This document shows positions 60,416 to 64,000 of a stretch of DNA of 64,000 nucleotides, in pieces. The notes beneath the pieces are model-generated. The model had not been told where the DNA came from, made no database searches, and saw only the letters and a list, made by a program, of their open reading frames with translations. The DNA is from a virus, in the IMG/VR virus record IMGVR_UViG_3300043426_000266, positions 1-64,000 of that record; one strand, written 5' to 3'. Within the stretch, counting starts at the first letter, position 1, and every line of letters begins with the position of its first letter. The translations under genes and the position numbers were made by a program.

Positions 60416-60940
60416 ATGACAAATAGTAATGAATTAAAGTGGCTTGCACGATATAGAACTCTAGTTGGATTCTTGGTCAATCGTTTTGATAAAGTAAACC
60501 CTATTTTTATCAGCTATATAAATAAAGCATTTAAAGAATCTAAACTGCGGCCTATTTTAATTACCGTTGACTCTTCTTTGTCTGGTGCTCTTCTGGGTGG
60601 TGTGTTTACCTCAGTTGGGATGAGTGGGAAGATTCCGCGTACGTTCTATCGTATAAAAGACTGGCTAGACGCGGGGATTGTTATTAACTCAGCCGCATAT
60701 GGGTGCATTGCTGTTATTAAAACAGAGCAACTAGAATGTGTAGGTATTGTTGTTGGACAAACTTCAAAAGGGTTGATTAAAGTACTTGGTATTCATAGTG
60801 AAGGTGTCGTAAGTATCGAAGACTATAATTTAACGGACATCCTCGGTTATCGCTGGGTTGGAGAAACTAAGACTCCATCTTTATATCGTTACGACTTGCC
60901 TGTGCTAAAACCGGGTTCAATCAAAACTAAATTACCTTAA
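60416..60940 (+). CDS. Degenerate NlpC/P60-like (TIGR02594-like) protein
   Basis: A 174-residue protein; ATG 60416 follows TTGGAG and is preferred to 60392. The order S-G-A-L-L-G-G-V-F-x-x-V-G-M-S-G, W-L-D-A-G, C-V-G-I-V-V-G, I-K-V-L-G, V-V-S-I-E-D-Y and I-L-G-Y-R-W-V follows phage cell-wall peptidases of the TIGR02594 type. However, the catalytic Cys of the first helix and the His before the V-G strand are not present. It is thus probably an inactive, perhaps structural, relative. The resemblance is by eye and should be tested by profile search. Confidence 0.45.
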   Translation: MTNSNELKWLARYRTLVGFLVNRFDKVNPIFISYINKAFKESKLRPILITVDSSLSGALLGGVFTSVGMSGKIPRTFYRIKDWLDAGIVINSAAYGCIAVIKTEQLECVGIVVGQTSKGLIKVLGIHSEGVVSIEDYNLTDILGYRWVGETKTPSLYRYDLPVLKPGSIKTKLP

Positions 60941-60942
60941 AT

Positions 60943-60970
60943 AAAAGAGAGGCGATCGCCTCTCTTTTAA
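60943..60970 (+). terminator. Palindromic terminator
   Basis: AAAAGAGAGGCGATCGCCTC continuing to TCTTTT. Confidence 0.9.
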
Positions 60971-60987
60971 GTTATGCGCATATTTAA

Positions 60988-61012
60988 AAAGGAGGGGTGT
61001 TAACCCCTCCTT
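60988..61012. terminator. Second terminator between converging genes
   Basis: AAGGAGGGGT/ACCCCTCCTT stem; serves the minus-strand operon ending at 61014 and backs up the preceding terminator. Confidence 0.88.
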
Positions 61013-61013
61013 A

Positions 61014-61352
61014 TCACTTTACATCATTATAAACTTCTTTTAACTTAGCAGCAATTCGCATTACCTTTTGAGTAAACGCCGCCTCATCTGGGATGATAAA
61101 ATAACGTTTAGTAATCTCCTCAAGTAAACGATGGAGTTTTACGTTACCTTTACATTTTTGCTGACTATATTCTTTTTCAATCTCATCCATGATAGATGCG
61201 ATCATATACAATAAACCTCGATCTCGAGTATCATCGATAGTAATTCGAATAACCTCATCTTGAATGATTTCTTTTACATCATCAGGCGTGTTTTCAATAT
61301 CATTACTAACTTTGACTATAACGTCGACGATATCCTTAATTTGGATATTCAT
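61014..61352 (-). CDS. Hypothetical 112-residue protein
   Basis: Last gene of a minus-strand operon starting at 62677. Acidic N-terminal half and Lys-rich C-terminal half, predicted all helical. No motif recognised. Five bases separate it from the MLxPxLR gene. Confidence 0.75.
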   Translation of the reverse strand: MNIQIKDIVDVIVKVSNDIENTPDDVKEIIQDEVIRITIDDTRDRGLLYMIASIMDEIEKEYSQQKCKGNVKLHRLLEEITKRYFIIPDEAAFTQKVMRIAAKLKEVYNDVK

Positions 61353-61357
61353 AAGCG

Positions 61358-62146
61358 TTACGCCGCAGAGTGTTCAGTTACAATACAGCGAACAATAGTG
61401 TGTGAATCGTCTGGAGCAAACGTTGTAAGAGTAGTGAATTCTGTATTTAGACCAATTATAGGACCTGTTGGTAGAATTTCAGACCATTCGTCAGAAGTAT
61501 CTCCAATCCGCGGTAAGGTAAACTGAACACTCATATCTTCACCACCGCCTCTGGCATAGTCGAGCATACCCACATTTACAATTGTGTATTGGTAGATACC
61601 ATCAGCTGAGATGTGTTGGTAACCTTGAACAAAATGCAGTTGAGGTTGAGTAGGTGCTGTTAAGTTAATAAAACTGTTATTCAGCGCATCGCGAACATCA
61701 TCACACGATTGGTTTTTGTCAGCACCTAATAATGTTACTTTAAAATAATGACGAAGTGCACAACTACCTGCATCTACCTCACCTTCGTAATAACCAAGAG
61801 AGGTCTCCTTAACTTTTACTTGGAGACCGTCTAAGTAAACGTCATCTGTAGTTACATCGTGACCGTCGATGTTCATTAGTTCAATTACACGCGCTATACC
61901 ACCTTCATCACCCATATAGTTTCCTAAGGTGGGACGAAGGTCAACGCGATTATAAATTAATACTCGTTCTTCTTGAATTCCATTCTCTTCAATAATCGCT
62001 ACAGTTTTTGTATTATAAACATCATATTCCAACTCTTCAACCGAAATAACTTCAATTGCTTTAGCGGTTGGGGATAAGATATCTTTTAACCCCCGATTTT
62101 TTACTGCGTCAGTTTTAATACTGTGTCGTAATTGCGGCATCAACAT
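61358..62146 (-). CDS. MLxPxLR-family protein, intact copy 2
   Basis: A 262-residue protein with ATG behind TAGGAG. It shares with the gene at 5406 the M-L-M-P-Q-L-R start, V-Y-N-T-K, I-Y-N-R and T-S-L-G-Y-Y segments; the C-terminal halves are only weakly similar. It lies in an operon with an acetyltransferase upstream and a small helical gene downstream, whereas copy 1 stands alone. The family also has broken copies at 6400 and 18393. Function unknown. Confidence 0.75.
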   Translation of the reverse strand: MLMPQLRHSIKTDAVKNRGLKDILSPTAKAIEVISVEELEYDVYNTKTVAIIEENGIQEERVLIYNRVDLRPTLGNYMGDEGGIARVIELMNIDGHDVTTDDVYLDGLQVKVKETSLGYYEGEVDAGSCALRHYFKVTLLGADKNQSCDDVRDALNNSFINLTAPTQPQLHFVQGYQHISADGIYQYTIVNVGMLDYARGGGEDMSVQFTLPRIGDTSDEWSEILPTGPIIGLNTEFTTLTTFAPDDSHTIVRCIVTEHSAA

Positions 62147-62155
62147 ATCGTACTC

Positions 62156-62677
62156 CTAGTTTGAAAAAGCAACTACTGTAAAAGAGTAGTTACCATCTTG
62201 GTCAAGAACGGGTCTTTTTACAGTCATTTTTAAATTACCCTTTTCGGCAACTCGAATAGATGAATAATTTTCTTCATCAGCCGTCCAAAGGATAAATTTA
62301 AATTTATCCTTATACCACTCTAATGTCTGTAAAGCGATGCCTTGACCTCGAGCGTCTTCGCTCACGTAGATACCACTTAACCGATAATAATCGTTTAGCG
62401 GAGATAGCATGTTAATATCATATTCTTCAGGTGTAACTTTTCTAGGAAAGCTTAGTGCAACTAATTTGTTGTCTTCATTATAAACTTTTAAGAATCCTAA
62501 TAAATCAAAACCATTTTTATTTTTACTCTTGCTTGACTCATATAAACGATTACGAGTTTGCTCAATCGTATAAGATTTACCAATTGTTCTACCTTCATTA
62601 GTAAACGTAGTAGATAACGAATCATGGTACATCTTTACTACGTCTTCATCATATTCAAAATCAATTTTAAATTCCAT
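62156..62677 (-). CDS. GNAT-family acetyltransferase
   Basis: A 173-residue protein with the acetyl-CoA-binding motif A: L-S-G-I-Y-V-S-E-D-A-R-G-Q-G-I-A (Arg110 to Ala115), followed by the expected helix and a late beta strand, as in N-acetyltransferases. It would transfer an acetyl group to an amine; the substrate cannot be predicted. First gene of the minus-strand operon, with GGAG before ATG 62677. It faces a divergent conserved promoter. Confidence 0.82.
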   Translation of the reverse strand: MEFKIDFEYDEDVVKMYHDSLSTTFTNEGRTIGKSYTIEQTRNRLYESSKSKNKNGFDLLGFLKVYNEDNKLVALSFPRKVTPEEYDINMLSPLNDYYRLSGIYVSEDARGQGIALQTLEWYKDKFKFILWTADEENYSSIRVAEKGNLKMTVKRPVLDQDGNYSFTVVAFSN

Positions 62678-62729
62678 TCACGATGCTCCAGCGAGTTCAT
62701 ATCTTAACGATTAATTTGTATTTAATTAC

Positions 62730-62751
62730 AGATATATATTATTTAAATGAG
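62730..62751 (+). promoter_or_regulatory. Conserved AT-rich phage promoter, copy 9
   Basis: AGATATATATTATTTAAATG plus AG. The ATG in the core is in frame with the gene at 62780 and could be miscalled as its start. Confidence 0.75.
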
Positions 62752-62779
62752 TACAACCCTTCTATTAAGGATTATCAGG

Positions 62780-63391
62780 ATGTCAACAAAACCGTCACTT
62801 ATCAAATTACGTTCAATTGAAACATTATTGGATACTATTCTAAGCGGGAATATTTATAAACAAGCAGTTATCCCTCTGCTTTATGGTGAAGTAACTGGGG
62901 TTAATGATTACACAATAACTGTTCAACATTTGAATAAAACATTTAAACTTCGTACTGATACTATTATTGGTACTGACATGGATAAATTCATTGAACTACT
63001 TCGGTCTCAAGTAGGTGCTTATGGCCGTGCCGGTGCAGATGTGTTTAAAGACCTAACCGACATCAATTCTTTAGAGCTTGCTTTGACGACTGAGAACACG
63101 TTTGCTCGTGGCGGCATTATCTGCACAAGTCGTAAGATTAGTAATGTAGGTGAAGACGGCACGCCAATGATCATGGAATACCGTTTAAATAGCAAGCTTG
63201 TTTTGGTGAATAAAGAAGTTGTGACGCGAGACCCTGACGAGATGTTTGTTTTCCTAGGTTCGTTAGCACGTCGATACTCAATCAACATGCAACGTCCAGA
63301 TGCAAACTGGCACAAAGATGAAGATGAACCAAAGAAAGAAGTTAAACTTAAATCAGGTAGTAACAGCACTCGCCTTACACTTTATGTGTGA
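62780..63391 (+). CDS. Hypothetical 203-residue protein
   Basis: ATG 62780 follows AAGGATTATCAGG; the in-frame ATG at 62747 belongs to the promoter. Alpha/beta protein with a charged, Lys-rich C-terminus (D-E-D-E-P-K-K-E-V-K-L-K). No motif recognised. Its stop overlaps a short Ala-rich reading frame. Confidence 0.75.
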   Translation: MSTKPSLIKLRSIETLLDTILSGNIYKQAVIPLLYGEVTGVNDYTITVQHLNKTFKLRTDTIIGTDMDKFIELLRSQVGAYGRAGADVFKDLTDINSLELALTTENTFARGGIICTSRKISNVGEDGTPMIMEYRLNSKLVLVNKEVVTRDPDEMFVFLGSLARRYSINMQRPDANWHKDEDEPKKEVKLKSGSNSTRLTLYV

Positions 63392-63462
63392 ATACGGTCG
63401 CCGCCTTGGCAGCGGCAATGGTCGCAGGTTCGGCAACTGAGGCCGCTACAGCTAAAGAATAA
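63388..63462 (+). CDS. Possible 24-residue Ala-rich peptide
   Basis: A GTG overlapping the upstream TGA (GTGTGA) opens M-N-T-V-A-A-L-A-A-A-M-V-A-G-S-A and a short polar end. The stretch is richer in GC than its surroundings. It could be a coupled hydrophobic peptide, a frameshift extension of the preceding gene, or non-coding. Confidence 0.3.
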   Translation: MNTVAALAAAMVAGSATEAATAKE

Positions 63463-63465
63463 TCC

Positions 63466-63495
63466 AGAGGGGGCAATTGCCCCCTCTTTCTCAAC
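63466..63495 (+). terminator. Palindromic terminator
   Basis: AGAGGGGGC/GCCCCCTCT stem followed by TTC. Confidence 0.88.
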
Positions 63496-63520
63496 TTTAT
63501 ATTATCAAAAGGTATTCGTT

Positions 63521-63940
63521 ATGCAATTCGATAGAATAGTTATGTTCCCAAGTATTCCTAAGAAAAAGAAAGTTAACCTCGAAACAACACGTTTTAAACG
63601 GGAAAGCAAAACCAACTATGGTGACCGTCACCCAAAACAAATTGCTAATATACTTGCATCACGTTTACATGGTGATATCCTTAATCAGTTATATAAAGGC
63701 GAAGACCCCATTACATGTGAACCTGTTGTGCTTGGTGGCTGTATATCACGGGATGGGTTATTAAATTCTTTGCCAAAGGATAGTTATCAACGTAATGCAA
63801 TGTCAGGATGCTCTTTATCGAAAGATAAATGGTTTCATCACTACGCTGCATATATTGATTTACCTCAAACAATTCATCGACCAGAACCTTTAGTCAAATC
63901 TTGCGGTATCAAACCAGTTGAGTTTAAATATGACATCTAA
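63521..63940 (+). CDS. Hypothetical 139-residue protein
   Basis: A basic protein with K-K-K-K in the N-terminal part and four Cys spread over the C-terminal half; no clear metal-binding spacing. Starts behind AAAAGG. Overlaps the next start by 11 bases. Not recognised. Confidence 0.75.
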   Translation: MQFDRIVMFPSIPKKKKVNLETTRFKRESKTNYGDRHPKQIANILASRLHGDILNQLYKGEDPITCEPVVLGGCISRDGLLNSLPKDSYQRNAMSGCSLSKDKWFHHYAAYIDLPQTIHRPEPLVKSCGIKPVEFKYDI

Positions 63941-64000
63941 GACTTTAGAAAATCTAGCAGAACTAATCCCACCTATTTACGAGGTGGGGTTTAGTAGCTT
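63930..64000 (+). CDS. Start of a gene running off the window
   Basis: ATG 63930 within the end of the preceding gene opens a frame that stays open to the window edge (M-T-S-K-T-L-E-N-L-A-E-L). Too short to identify. Confidence 0.45.
   Translation, partial: MTSKTLENLAELIPPIYEVGFSS

Noticed and set aside
1-64000. tRNA genes
   Set aside because: No cloverleaf with a convincing T-arm and acceptor stem was seen by eye; a tRNA scan could still find one.
1-64000. CRISPR array or insertion sequence
   Set aside because: No regularly spaced direct repeats and no transposase-like gene were found; the only tandem repeats are coding ones.
1-64000. T4-type late promoters (TATAAATA)
   Set aside because: No recurring TATAAATA before the structural genes; the repeated elements here are of other types.

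Overview
The window reads as about 64 kb from the genome of a large (probably jumbo) tailed bacteriophage with a contractile-type baseplate. It is gene-dense, with roughly 70 genes, small gaps and low GC. No ribosomal RNA, tRNA or bacterial housekeeping cluster is visible. Recognisable genes are a putative major capsid protein, a putative portal protein, a gp5/gpV-like baseplate spike, tail fibres with partner proteins, a DnaB-like helicase, an NAD-dependent DNA ligase, an SbcC/Rad50-type ATPase, a RuvC-like nuclease, thymidylate kinase, a DHH phosphoesterase and a MazG-like pyrophosphohydrolase. The host cannot be read directly. Low GC and the overall style suggest a gammaproteobacterial host such as Acinetobacter, but this is only an inference.

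Layout. 68-5267: three related internal-head-like virion proteins, the third with a canonical EF-hand loop. 5406-9658: small accessory genes, a family of MLxPxLR proteins (one intact, one broken here) and a DHH phosphoesterase. 9764-16038: small genes, then a four-gene structural operon, probably tail or baseplate. 16223-18651: early-type accessory genes (thymidylate kinase, Cys-rich microprotein) and a decayed MLxPxLR copy. 18719-22968: two tail-fibre plus partner cassettes sharing a duplicated anchor. 23014-24567 (minus): replicative helicase. 25261-27537: putative major capsid. 27662-32861: membrane and coiled-coil proteins and two large unknowns. 32897-35740 (minus): putative portal. 35764-41590: a large structural protein, a third tail fibre and its partner. 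41653-47995: structural genes, RuvC-like nuclease, spike and an S74-like protein. 48037-53689: a small minus-strand gene, the SbcC-like ATPase and the DNA ligase. 53741-64000: mostly unknown, probably early genes, including a MazG-like enzyme, a degenerate NlpC/P60-like protein and a short minus-strand operon with an acetyltransferase and a second intact MLxPxLR protein.

Regulation. Nine copies of a strongly conserved AT-rich promoter-like block (core TATATATTATTTACGTGAA, with a CATATTACCTACATGA variant) stand before small non-structural genes and never before recognised structural genes. A second motif, TTTTTATG, recurs just after terminators and before several structural genes and is a candidate late promoter. 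Transcription units end in near-perfect palindromes, several sharing the same GAGCCCCTAGGGGCTC core. The helicase and putative portal genes are lone minus-strand genes, each between a palindromic two-way terminator and a very short divergent start region.

The most unusual points are the dispersed intact and decayed MLxPxLR family, the reshuffled fibre/partner cassettes, the EF-hand in a virion protein, a Cys/His-rich patch in a structural protein, and three proteins resembling known enzyme families but with altered key residues (helicase P-loop, S74-like domain, NlpC/P60-like protein).
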